In this document: piece after piece, positions 36,165 to 47,409 of the stretch
Layout: each line of letters starts with the position of its first letter
How positions within the stretch are numbered: position 1 is the first letter of the stretch
Origin: Lactuca virosa
Taxonomy: Eukaryota > Streptophyta > Magnoliopsida > Asterales > Asteraceae
Direction of reading: 5' to 3'
Assembly (NCBI GenBank): GCA_928212115.1
Contig: CAKMRJ010005412.1
Span: 257,941,916 to 258,005,915 of the forward strand
DNA: 64,000 bases
The notes under the pieces: generated by a model
Database searches by the model: none
What the model saw: the letters and a program-made list of their open reading frames with translations, nothing else
What the model was told of the DNA's origin: nothing
Made by a program: the position numbers and the translations under genes

Positions 36165-37042
36165 TAATTAAAGCAGGTAGGAAAGATATATGCTAATGAT
36201 TTTGAATTTGTATTTTCTTTTAGAAACCAACTATAGCTTCACAGACCGTTCCTCATATCTTATTAGGTCTTAGCATTTTCCTAAATTCACCTACAAGAAG
36301 TTATGGATGCACTTCTTGAATCAATCCTCTAAACTGAATTTCATTTGTTAGTTGGATGTGGTGACCAAAATTCAAGATTTATGAACGTTTATTATTATTT
36401 ATTAGTGTTAACCTTTGACAAATTATGAAACTAATATTATATTTTTGTTCATAACATGTTTTTTTTGTAATAATTTCTTTGATCGGAAGATATGTATATG
36501 TGATTGGATGTAGCCTGAAAAATCATATTTTAATTCTTATAAAGAAAAAATACTTTATAAATTGACCAAATTACAATGTCTGAAGTTGATGTTTATGGGT
36601 ATGGCAATACACTTTATTTATAATGTTTATCTAATTTCTTTGTAGAATTTAATGTTGTTGATACATATAACAACTTATTGTTGTTTTTGGTTTTATAGGG
36701 TCAATATGAAAAGAGCCAAATGAACCTCCATGGGAGTTGGAACACCGAACAAAATCAATTCATAAAGCTATTACACAACTTGTTTTAATCAAGAAGTTGC
36801 ATTATGTTGTGATAAAACAAAGATTACGTAGATCATTTTTGTAAAAAATTATTGTATTAAAAAACCAAATTGCTCTAATATAAATATTAAATATTTTTAT
36901 TTAAAAATTTTGGTTCAAAAACTCTAAAACTGAATCTAACTAACATTTTTTTTATTAAAAATTCCACCTAAGACAATGCTACAAGTTAATATGATATGTA
37001 TTTAATTTATGTTCCCTGCATTTAATGCGGGCCATAATCTAG

Positions 37043-38095
37043 TTGTTATAACAAAAGCAAACAATCAAAGAAATAATATTAAAAAATAAATCAGATTATT
37101 ATTATCATCTGATTACTAATTAAGTTCCATTCATAAATGATCATTCGCAATTATAATTGATTGACTATACAAAATGTTGAATAAGAATGTAGGTTATTCG
37201 AATTAAAAAATGAAGCATAAAATAAAACCAACCAGAAAATAGTAGATTCTTAGCTGGCCAGTAACTATACGAAATAACTTCCTTATTTTACAGCATTCTG
37301 TGGTTGTAAGCATCGAACCCCATGATTTTATTGATAAAACAAAAAACGAATATTTGAAAACTCGGAAGAATAGAAAATTATGGCTCTTTTTTACCATGGT
37401 TTTAAAAAATATATATCATAGTATTAAAAAGGAAGTAATGTTGCAGACTTGCTTGCAGTTATGTGTATGTAGGCATGGAGGTTTTCATTTGAAAAGAGCA
37501 AAAAACAAATGTCGGCCTAATTAAAAAATCCCACACGTAAACATGGAGTTTTTCTGTTTTTGATAATTTAACAGAGCTAACTTTGATATTTATAACACAT
37601 TTACAACTTCCATTAATTAATTAATAAAATGAGTATTAGCTTAATTACTTTTAATTGGATTTAAATTAGGTTCAATTGTAATTCTATTAGTTAGCCTGCT
37701 TGGAACTCATTTCTTATTTTAGACTTTTTATAATTGGTTCGAGTTTCTTGTTTATGTCTTTCTTTTTACTCATGTTTTAGTGATATTTATGTCTTTCTGT
37801 TTACTCATGTTTTAGTGATATTTTGCCTGCCTTTAAAAAAAAATTAATAAAACGAAGAATGATTAGTTACAAAAAACTTATTCAGCACATGACTACCCTT
37901 TTGACAGAGCAATTTTGACGTATCAATTACTTGTCGGCCTAATTAATAAATCCCATCTTCTTTCTACTCTATTGGCTTATTATTTCCACTCACCACCAAG
38001 CTTTATCCACCCGAATCCGGATCGCATGCATGCGTCTCCTCCTATTCTAATTTAGTGACCACAGTAATAAAACGATCACACAAGCTGTTGTCACT
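37043..38095. other. Upstream region of the second pectin methylesterase
   Basis: Non-coding. It contains a direct duplication of TTTACTCATGTTTTAGTGATATTT near 37767 and 37800. The last 40 bases before 38096 resemble the leader of the first gene. No certain TATA box was chosen. Confidence 0.45.
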
Positions 38096-39050
38096 ATGTT
38101 CATCTCCAGCAACAAAAAAACCACAGTATTTTTACTTCTCTTTGCTTCCCTCCTACTGACTTCTCACGTCCATGGAACTCATCTTCCAGACTCCGAAATC
38201 ATCAAATCCTCGTGTGCCACCACATTATACCCTGACATATGCTATTCCACCCTCTCCACAACCAAAAACCCCGCAACTAACAAGGATGTAATCCAACTTG
38301 CAATCAATAAAACAAAGGAGATAATCCAAGGAAACTTCAACAGCATAAAGAAGCTCACAGCCACTGCCAATCTCACCAATCGCGGCAAATTGGCTCTCCA
38401 TGACTGCTTAGAGATGGTAGCTGGAACTTTAGAAGATCTCGACAGGGTGATCAGAGACCTCAAGGAGTATCCAACCAAGAAATCCCTTAGACAACATGCC
38501 GACGACCTCAAAACCCTCATGAGCACCGCTATCACCAACAAGGAAGCCTGCTTGGACGGCCTCTCCTATGATGCAGCCTGCCGGAGATTGCGCGAATCAA
38601 TCATTGAAGGTCAGGATTTGGGAGGAAAGATGTGTAGCAATGTGCTGGGTATGATCACGAATATGACGGACACAGATATGGCCACTTATAAGGCAGATTC
38701 GAATGCACGAAAGCTGAAGGAGAAAAAGGTTGTGATGTGGCCGGAGTGGTTGTCTAGAAGAGATAGGAAATTGTTACAGTTATTGCCGATAGGACCGACG
38801 CCAAACGTGATTGTGTCGAAAAATGGTAAGGGAAAGTACACAACAGTGGCGGAAGCCGTGGCAGCAGCGCCGGCAAAGAGCAAGAACAGGTACGTGATAA
38901 AGATATTGGCAGGGGTGTACAGGGAGTATGTTGAAATTCCAAAAAACAAAACCAACTTAATGTTTATCGGGGAGGACAAAAATACAACAATTATTACCGG
39001 GAATAAGAGCGTCGCGGGCGGTAGCACTACTTGGCAATCCGCAACCGTAG
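38096..39050 (+). CDS. Pectin methylesterase, first exon only (partial)
   Basis: A paralogue of the gene at 17672. The 318 complete codons give a signal peptide (MFISSNKKTT.., cleavage near VHGTH), a PMEI-type prodomain with the same cysteines, an RKLL processing motif (WLSRRDRKLL) and the start of the esterase domain through GVYREYVEI and ending SATV. The exon ends at GCAACCGTAG followed by the donor GTATTT, exactly as in the first gene. The catalytic half (QDTL, DFIFG, LGRPW) should follow in exon 2, but nothing like it appears up to 64000. The frame is clean, without stops, so loss is recent or the exon lies beyond a hugely expanded intron. Alone it would encode only the inhibitor-like domain plus an inactive stub. 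Confidence 0.85.
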
Positions 39051-39280
39051 GTATTTAAAAAGTTTTCAAGAAAAATATTACATATATTAAAAAAAGTTTC
39101 AAGCATTTTACTATTTTAATAACAAAAAAAAAATTGCAAGGCAAAATTAATTTTAAAAACAACCAAACATATTCTTTCTAAACACAATCAAATGATTTCT
39201 AGCCCAATGGTATGTATCAAGTGATATTCTTTCTCTTTGAAGTCAAAGAATAGTGATTTGAAAGAGTAATGACACTGCAC

Positions 39281-39283
<3 letters not shown>

Positions 39284-39321
<38 letters not shown>
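39284..39321. repeat. (TA)n microsatellite inside a small inverted repeat
   Basis: About 19 TA units, flanked by ATGACACT on the left and AGTGTCAT on the right, which could pair with each other. Confidence 0.85.
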
Positions 39322-39324
<3 letters not shown>

Positions 39325-39436
39325 TCATGTAATTGGACATGAATATAAAGTTTTTTATTTATTTAGGGGTGTGCATCAAAAACCCATGATAAAAGAAAAA
39401 GGGATTTTGATTTGAAAGGGTAACGAGCTTTCAGTG

Positions 39437-40352
39437 ACTAAATGTGAACAAAGTTGAAAGTTCGTTACATTTTCAAGTCATTATCTCATAAATAGTTCTA
39501 AATGTTATTAAGAATGAGCACAAGTGAATATTTAAGGTCACAAAAAGTGAGTATGTTGTAATATTCGTATGATATACCTTTAGTATATAAGGTACAAAAA
39601 ACAACACTTAGAAATGCAGTAGGAGCAACTTCAATCATATAGAAACCGAAGGAAAAAATATCGTGATGGGTTCAACATTTACTTAGGACATAGGTGACAA
39701 TTTTCACTTTAGAGGGTGAAGATGGTCGTTGTAGATCGTACGAAGAAGAGATAACATATGATAAAGAAGTGTGAAGATGATTTGATGTTAGATTTGAATG
39801 AGGTTTTTCTCTTTACAACAACAAGATATTTGATCAAAGAGTGTGGATGCATAAGATCATGGTTGTATTGTTGTAAAGAGAAAAACCTCGAAAAGTCATT
39901 TACTGCTCATGTACCGGTCCACGACCATGAGCTTATGCATACACACTCTCTAATCAAAGCTATTGTTGTTGTAAAGAAAAAAACACCATTCAAATCTAAC
40001 ATCACCTTATCTTTATTCTTTTTTATCATATGTTCTTTTTTCCTCGTACGATTTACAACGACCATCTCCACCCATTAGAATGAAGATTGTTGCCTATGTC
40101 TTAAGTAAATGTTTGAACCCACCACAATCTGTTTTCGTTCAGTTTCTATGTGATTGAAGTCGCTCATATTGTATTTATAAGTGTTGTTTTTTGTAACTTA
40201 TACACTAAAGGTATATCACATGAATATTAAAACATACTCATTTATATGACCTTAATATTCCGATTGTACTCATTCTTAATAATTATAACCATTCATAAAA
40301 TAATGACTTGAAATGGTAACGAACTTTCAATTGTGTTCATATTTAGTCATTG
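39437..40352. repeat. Large foldback: arms about 428 bp, loop about 60 bp
   Basis: The left arm (39437-39864) is the reverse complement of the right arm (39925-40352) over nearly its whole length: AAGTCATTAT, TTAAGAATGAG, GATATACCTTTAGT, ACAAAAAACAACACTTA, GGTTCAACATTTACTTA, AGATGGTCGTTGTA and GGATGCATAAG..CATGGT all have partners at mirrored positions. By eye about four bases in five pair. The loop is 39865-39924. The 106-codon frame at 39758-40078 crosses the loop and is not credible. A transcript would fold into a very long hairpin. Confidence 0.85.
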
Positions 40353-40551
40353 AACTTTTTTGTGCGTGATTTACCCGGAATTATTTGAAATTGTTCACAT
40401 TTTACCCTCATGACCGGTTACAACCGGTCATAAGGGTAAATTTTGAATAATTTCAAATAAATCAGGGATAAATCAAACACACACACAAAAAAAAAAGTTT
40501 TGTGACTAAATGTGAACAAAATTGAAAGTTCGTTACCCTTTTAAGTCATTA
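40299..40551. mobile_element. Palindromic MITE, about 250 bp
   Basis: Near-perfect palindrome centred at 40421 (ACCGGTTACAACCGGT), with arms ATAATGACTTGAAATGGTAAC on the left and GTTACCCTTTTAAGTCATTAT on the right. Its left arm overlaps the end of the large foldback at 39437-40352, whose outer arm sequence is the same terminal text; the two are therefore related or nested. Confidence 0.8.
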
Positions 40552-41208
40552 TCCCAAATAAAAATTAAGAGTAAAAAATCAAAACCTTTTAAAAACCAAT
40601 TGTTTGGTTTTAATTTTTTTAGAAAAGTAATCATTTTATGTATATTTCTTTTTATCATCAACGTTTATGTTTATATAGAAAAAACTATAAAGAACATAAA
40701 AATACAAACATCAGTAACTTCGTCTTGTCATTAGAACACATGACATTTTGCCAACGGATACTATCTTTTACACTAAAACCTATAATTACAGTGTAAAAAT
40801 ATTCTTAACATTAAACATCTCCAACCTATTATATTATAGTTAACAATAAGAATAATATTCTAGGTATATTCATATCAATCTAAGTTTTATAATTTTACTA
40901 AAACAACTTCTATATTTATATTTATTAAGATTTTACAAACTCAATTCATAACTTTTTATTAATATAACTATATAAATTGTATTATTAAAAATCTATTACA
41001 TTAATTACTTATTCATATATAATTAGTTATCGTATTATTAAAACAACTTGTTTATTAAATAAAAAAAATAACATTTAATTCAAATAAAAATAAATACCAT
41101 ACATGCATTTTAAAAATATTATACATACACTTAAAAAAATACTACACATTTACGTACTGAATGTTTCTCATAAGTGGTTAATAAGTTGATTTCGTAGATC
41201 GAAATGAG
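40552..41208. other. AT-rich non-coding stretch
   Basis: I see no gene or clear element border between the palindromic MITE and the outer Gypsy LTR. Confidence 0.45.
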
Positions 41209-42981
41209 TGTAACACTCCAAAAATCACAATAAATTTGAAATTTTTAAAACCAACCATGAATCAATATTGTTTACAAAAAGAGTCATTGTTTCAAAAGTA
41301 TTATTGCAAATCAGAGTTTTCCCAAGACCCGAAGACATAAAAATTGAAAGTTGTGTACGATCACGCCTTCGTCTTCCCACGATCCTCGGAAGTACCTGAA
41401 ACCACAAACTAAAAATGTAAGCCTAAGCTTAGTGAGTTCCGCCAAAGTACCAACACACCACAACAACCAAGCATAGAGTATGAACAGCCAGCCTGACTGG
41501 ACCGCCTCGTAGGGTCTACAACCTATCTAGACCACTCTACGAGCCTTCGACACGACTGGACCGCCTCGCATAGCCTACAGCCTATCTGGTCGTCCCCGGG
41601 TGTCTTGGCCTACAACACAAAACAAGACGACGTCGACCCAACCCAACATGTCCACATATGCAACAAACAAACATAAACATAGAGCCAACAAATACAGATA
41701 ATCATACGGATCTAATGAACAGCTAAAATTATCATATCACTATCCTGACCAGGATAAATAGTCTAGTGGGTCGGCCTTGGTGCCTTCGACCCACAGGTAT
41801 AGTGAGAAAAACTCACATCACAGTCTGACGAATAGCTGAACAATACACTTCTCCAAATATCGGATCTACAGGTCACCTATTCAACAGATAGAGACCAAGG
41901 CTTAACTATAGCTCAAAATAGCCAAAATACTCTTAAGTCAAAGTTGGTCAACCTGGTCAAAGTCAAAGTCAAAGTCAACGGGTCAAGGAGTGAACTTGGT
42001 CCACTCAGATGAGTACACGGGGCGTACTTAGCTCCTACGTTGGGCGTAATCCTGCCCTGAACGGAGTCAAGAGTTTAACTACGCACGTACGACATATGTT
42101 GGGGTACGTACGACGTACGCTGGGGTACACACGTTGTACGCTCAGAATCTTCCTTTCTCAATAATAGCTTAATGCATTAAGCTCTCACGTCCAAATTTCA
42201 GATCCAATGCCAAAATACCACTAAGAGTCATAAAGTTTCCAACTATATGACTTTGCATGTCCATTAAGTGCTTAATACACAAAATCCCAACTTCTTAACA
42301 CCTTAAGATCTTCTAGAGGATGCATGGAGAAAAACTAAGCATCAAGACCACATTTTTATGACTCAAAACCCCTCATTAGGTCTGAAAGGATGAATTATTC
42401 GACTAAGAGCATGTCATGCTCAAGAATCATCCTATTTGGGACCAAAAATGCCCTAAATGAAGAAATGCCTAGATCTACAAGATAAGATAATCAAGTCATT
42501 AGCTGTTTACCTCTTGGAGGTTGCTACCAAGGAGATAATCTTAGATCCAAGTTGCTTCCAAGCTCGAAGTTCTTCTTACCACCTTCTTCTTCTTCAAGAA
42601 TACCACAAAACACAAAGATAAGCTCAAGATGCACTCTTCTCACTTAGCGTTGGCTAGAGGGTCGTTTTCTCATATGGAGGCTGATGAGGGAATGAGAAAT
42701 GAGGGGATAATGATGCTTATATATGGACCAAACCCTAAAAATTAGGGTTTGAGGATTTACCATGTATGCCCCGCGTCCGCGGTGTACGCTCAGCGTACTA
42801 GGGTATGCCCCAGTACACCTAGCGTACACAATGTACGCTTAGCGTACTAATCTCTTGGCCAAAATTACCAAAATGCCATTATGGCCCATTCTTGCTATCT
42901 TTGTCAATCCCAAAGGTCAAAATGCAATATCCTTTCATACATAGAGTTAAAATTGAAAATACCTCATCATCAAGATGTTAC
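41209..42981 (-). repeat. 3' LTR of outer Gypsy element
   Basis: 1773 bases, TGTAACACTCC to AGATGTTACA on the plus strand. It contains a cluster of GTACG/CGTAC motifs near 42075-42140 and 42765-42850. The frame at 42644-42829 is a shadow. Confidence 0.88.
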
Positions 42982-42999
42982 AATTCACCCCCACTTGAA
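42982..42999 (-). other. Polypurine tract of outer element
   Basis: On the minus strand CTTCAAGTGGGGGTGAAT lies directly before the 3' LTR start TGTAACATC. Confidence 0.75.
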
Positions 43000-44085
43000 G
43001 TAGACTTCGTCCTCGAAGTTGGCTGTCGCGAATAACTCTGGATAATGCTCTCGCATCTCCACCTCTGGCTCCTAGGTCCACTAAGAGCTTCTCTGATGTT
43101 GTCATTGAATCTTTACCAAAGGTACCTCCTTGTTGTGCATGATCTTCATCTTTCTCTCCACTATCGCTACCGGCCTTTAAATATAATTCAGGCGCTCATC
43201 GACCTGAATATCATCCAAAGGGACCACTACCTCATCGTCCAACACATACTTACACCACTGTAAAGCATGTAAAGTGTTGTGGATCTAACTGAGCTCACTT
43301 GGCAAATACAACCGGTAAGCCACCCTGGCGATCACACGGATCGGTGTAATATAATGGTGAGACGTTTAGTATTACCATATCGCCGACCTGAAACTCCAAA
43401 TCTGATCGGCGCCGGTCAGCATAACTCTTCTGTCAACTCTGAGCGGTCTGCAATCTCTGGCTGATCTGATGGACAAGATTTATGGTCTGGAGGACTACTT
43501 CATTCCTTTCCATGACTCTGTGACCAACCTCCCCCCAACAAACTGGGGTACGACATCTCCGACCATACAGGAGCTCAAAAGGCGGGACACCAATGTTGGA
43601 GTGACAATCGTTGTTGTAGGAAAACTCCACAAGAGGTAGGTAGGAATTCAACCCCCACCAAAATCTATGACACAAGCCTGAAACATATCCTCAAGTGTCA
43701 GGATGGTCCGCTCACTCTGGCTGTCGGTCTGCGGACGATAAGTAGTGCTGAAATGTAGCCTCATACCCAGTTCCTCGTGGAACTTCTGCCATAATCAGGA
43801 AGTGAACTGAATATCACGGTCTGATACAATGGAAACCGGAACCCCATGACGCACAACAATCTCCCAAACATACACATCAGTCAATTTCTCGGCCGATGAG
43901 CTCTCCCGGATGGCTAAAAAGTAGGCGTTCTTGGTCAATCGATCCACGGTAACCCAGATAACATCAAATTCCTTGGCAATCTTTGGTAGCTTGGTGATAA
44001 AATCCATGGTGATCTATTCCCACTTTTACATGGGAACTTCCAAAGGCTGCAACTTGCAATGCGGCCTCTGATGCTCAGCCTTAAC
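43000..44085 (-). pseudogene. Outer element integrase, C-terminal part
   Basis: Right to left: core with [33 protein letters not shown] and [18 protein letters not shown] (43795-44007), carrying two acidic residues; then SYLPLVEFSYNNDCHSNIGVPPFELLYGRRC (43433-43675); then a decayed C-terminal region to about 43000. Several stops and frame changes occur (for example before 43675 and beyond 43433). The upstream zinc-binding part is separated by the nested element and resumes at 55702. The family is the chromodomain-bearing branch, but the chromodomain-like tail is unreadable here. Confidence 0.85.
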
Positions 44086-45868
44086 TGTAACGTCCCAAAA
44101 TAAGACCCAAAAATTCCATTTTTGATTTAATAAAAACATTAATCCAACATTGACATACAACCCCAAAAGATGAAAATGTGACAATACATCAAAACATATC
44201 AAAGTGCGGAAAAAGGTGGCGTGTGCTCTGCAATCATCCCGGGTTCTTCCCTGTCGATCCCGATGTACCTGAAACATAAACTGAACACCATAAGCACATA
44301 ACTTAGTGAATTCCCCAAAAATACCACATACCATACATAAATAAACACATATTGGGCCGCTCGGTTTACAGATCTGTCAATCATCAGGCCCCTCTCAATA
44401 CACATACAACATATAAACATATAATCATACTAACACGCAATAATCACAAAGATAGTAGCATACAATACAATCATCAGACCTCGCCAGGCATCGAGTCCCG
44501 CTCGGTATACATACCAACGCATACACATGCAAGAGTCATGTAGACATCTAGCATCCTATTATAATAAAGCATGGGCCGGCATTGGTGCCTTCGACCCGCT
44601 AAACACACAGAGGAAACTTAGCTCGCACTGCTGAATCTTACAGAAATATCACTGGCTGTTGGTCCGCTAAAATCCCCGCGCTATCACAAAATAACATCTA
44701 ATTAATAATTGGATCCCGACTCACACTAAAATTCCAACCTAGGGTAGAAGACCTTGTGATGGCCCAAATTCCAAAAAGCCCAAATTCCAAAACAATCATC
44801 CAAGGCCCAAATATGGCCCAATTTTTCCAAATTGGGCCCAAACCCTTCATGGGCCTTTAACCAAAGGTCCAATAAAATATCCTTAGCCCAAAAATAATAT
44901 TTTGATGGCCCAACAAGGCCCTAATCATCTAGTGTCCAAACATGGCCCAACACCGTGAGCCCAATCATTTCGAAGTCCGGCTATTGAGTACACGAGGCGT
45001 ACTCAGCTCGTACGCTAAGCGTACTTGCTTAAGGGCTTGTACCCACAGCGTACTTGCTTGTACGCCTAACGTACTCCACCCTTTCAGCCAAATTTCTCAT
45101 TCAACTCTTAAACGGTTAAGACTTCACTCCAACACTTAGATCTGACTTCCTTAAGGTGGTTTATCACGTAAAGTTGCCAACTTTATGTGCATGCATGGCT
45201 TAATGAGGCTCTAAAGCTCAAAAGAGCTTAATAAATGACTTAACAGATGCATTAGACCATAAATGCCATAAAGCTTGCTTTTTATGGACAAAGGGACCTA
45301 AAGGAACCTAGGTCTACCATCAACCACTTTTGGAGTGAATCAAGAGGCTCAACAACCCAACCATGGACTCAAAAAAGCACAAAATGGCACCAAACTAGAT
45401 CTAGCAACATGGATTAGTAAGATTGAAGCTTTTTACCTCACAAGGAAAGCAAATGAAGAACAAATCTCAGATCTTCAAGATCCAAGCTCAACTCCAAATG
45501 GTTTACTTCTTCTTCTTTTTCACAAGCACCCAAAAATCACACTTTAAGGCTCAAACTCTCAAGATCTCACTTCGGGTTCGATTTTTCGGACAAGAAGGGA
45601 TGGAGGTTGTCTAAACATAACCTAGTGAGGCTATCACAAGGTTTAAATAGGGTGTAAAACCCTAAAATAGGGTTTCATTAATCCATGCGTACGCCGTGTG
45701 TACTCCACGTACGCCCATCATACGTGGTCCAAGGTCGCGATCCAAATCCCAGTTAGTACGCTAAGCGTACCACCCTGTACGCCCCGCGTACTAGTTCAAG
45801 GACCAAAATGTAATACTTTTAATAAGGAAGGATTACATATGAAACTTAAAAATTTTCCAAGCGTTACA
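44086..45868 (-). repeat. 3' LTR of inner Gypsy element
   Basis: 1783 bases. Contains GTACGCTAAGCGTAC (about 45019 and 45757) and related palindromes. The frames at 44942-45614 on the plus strand are duplicated in the other LTR and are not genes. Confidence 0.88.
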
Positions 45869-45887
45869 ATTCTCCCCAACTTAAATC
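45869..45887 (-). other. Polypurine tract of inner element
   Basis: On the minus strand TTTAAGTTGGGGAGAAT precedes the LTR start TGTAACGC. Confidence 0.7.
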
Positions 45888-47409
45888 AGACTTCGTCCTC
45901 GAAGTCCGCTGCACCGAATTACTCTGGATAGTGCTCCCTCATCTCATCTTCTGGCTCGTAAGTCCATTCTGAACCCTTGCGGTGCTGCCATTGCACCTTC
46001 ACCAACTCTAAAACCTTGTTCCTAAAGGTTTTCGTTTTCCGATCAAGAATCTCCACCGGTTTCTCGATATAATTTAGGCGGCCATCCACCTGAATATCCT
46101 CCAATAGTATCACTGTGGAATCATCCACTAGGCACTTCCGCAGTTGAGAGGCATGGAATGTGATATGAATCTGACTGAGCTCATCGGGAAGGTCCAAGCG
46201 ATATGCAACCCGACCTACCCGAGCCAAAACCCTGAAAGGACCAATATACCTGGGCCCCAGCTTGCCCATGTTCCTAAATCGGATGATACTCTTCCTAGGT
46301 GACACCTTCAGGAGAACCATATCCCCCACCTAGAACTCTAAATCTGATTGACTTCTGTAGGCATTACTCTTCTGCCGAGTCTGAGCTGTCTGGAGTCTAC
46401 TCCGAACCTGCTGAATCAACTCAGTGGTCTTGAGTACCACCTCAGTACTCCTCATAACCCGCTGTCCGACCTCGCCCCAACAAATTGGGGTTCTGCATTT
46501 CCTCCCATAGAGCATCTCGAAAGGAGGTAGATCAATGATGGCATGATAACTTTTGTTGTACGAAAATTCTGTTAACGGAAGATACGTATCCCAACTCCCA
46601 CCAAAGTCCAAAACACATGCACGGAGAATATCCTCTAATGTCTGAACCGTCCACTCGCTCTGACTATCGATCTGCAGACAGAATGTTGTGCTGAAATGGA
46701 GACAAATACCCAACTCGTCATGGAACCTCTTCCAAAACCTAGAAGTAAACCGAACATCTTTGTCGGAAATTACCAAAAACCGGTACCCCATGACGTGCCA
46801 CAACCTCCCTGATATAAATCTCAACCAAGTTATATGCAGAAATACTCTCCTGAATCAGAATGAAATGCGTGCTCTTGGTCAATCGATCCATGATGACCCA
46901 AATCGATTCCACTCCATGCGCAGTACGGGGTAACTTCGTGTTGAAATACATAGTAATATCTTCCCACTTCCATACGAGAATCTCCAACAGTTGCATCTTG
47001 CTGTGAGGTTGCTGATGCTCGACCTTGACTTTCCAGCAAGTCAAGCAACGCTCCACATACCAAGCCACATCCTGCTTCATGCAGGGCCACCAATAATAAG
47101 GACGAATATCCATATACATCTTCGTTGCCCCAGATGAATGGAAAACCTAGACTTGTGCGCCTCATCCATCAAAACCTGACGCACACCGCCCCAAAACGGA
47201 ACTCAAACCCGCCAATGCAGAGTCAACAACCCACAGATATCATAATCGAAGGAAGCCACCTGACTCACAATATGCTTAATTTGTCAGTGCTCTTCCTTCA
47301 TAGCCTCGACATGAGCCTCACGAATCCGCTACAACAACGAAGTAGCCACCATCATCCTCAAACATATGTCTCTGATCGGAGTCACGACCGCCTTGCGGCT
47401 GAGAGCATC
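45888..47409 (-). pseudogene. Inner element integrase with chromodomain-like C-terminus
   Basis: Right to left: zinc-binding end with YWWPCMKQDVAWYVERCLTC (about 47040-47100); catalytic core with WVIMDRLTKSTHF and REVVARHGVPV (46739-47000) and SDKDVRFTSRFWKRFHDELG, then QSEWTVQTLEDILRACV supplying the third acid (46330-46824); the C-terminal part [28 protein letters not shown] (45919-46329) ending with [21 protein letters not shown], a chromodomain-like module thought to target insertion to marked chromatin. Stops and frame changes at about 46329 and 46740-46830 break it. The LSRK start of the downstream frame at 47409 continues RNase H across the solo LTR. Confidence 0.88.

Larger units (their letters stand above)
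28639..37042 (+). mobile_element. Non-autonomous Helitron, 8.4 kb, containing a second Helitron
   Basis: The 5' end TCCAATCCTTAATATTATTAAAAGAGAACC-like text, then GACATCATC, is typical of plant Helitrons and begins with TC after an A. The 3' end shows a hairpin (CCCTGCAT..ATGCGGG, 37015-37032) nine bases before CTAG (37039-37042), followed by T. Insertion between A and T without duplication is the Helitron rule. It carries an RPA70-like gene remnant but no Rep/helicase. About 4.8 kb of it is a second Helitron (31361-36164), leaving about 3.6 kb. Confidence 0.75.

Noticed and set aside
39758..40078. 106-codon frame
   Set aside because: It spans both arms and the loop of the large hairpin; the two halves are reverse complements, which no real protein gene would show.
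44942..45614. Plus-strand frames repeated at 54849-55646
   Set aside because: They recur because they lie in the two LTRs of one element, antisense to it; conservation reflects LTR duplication.
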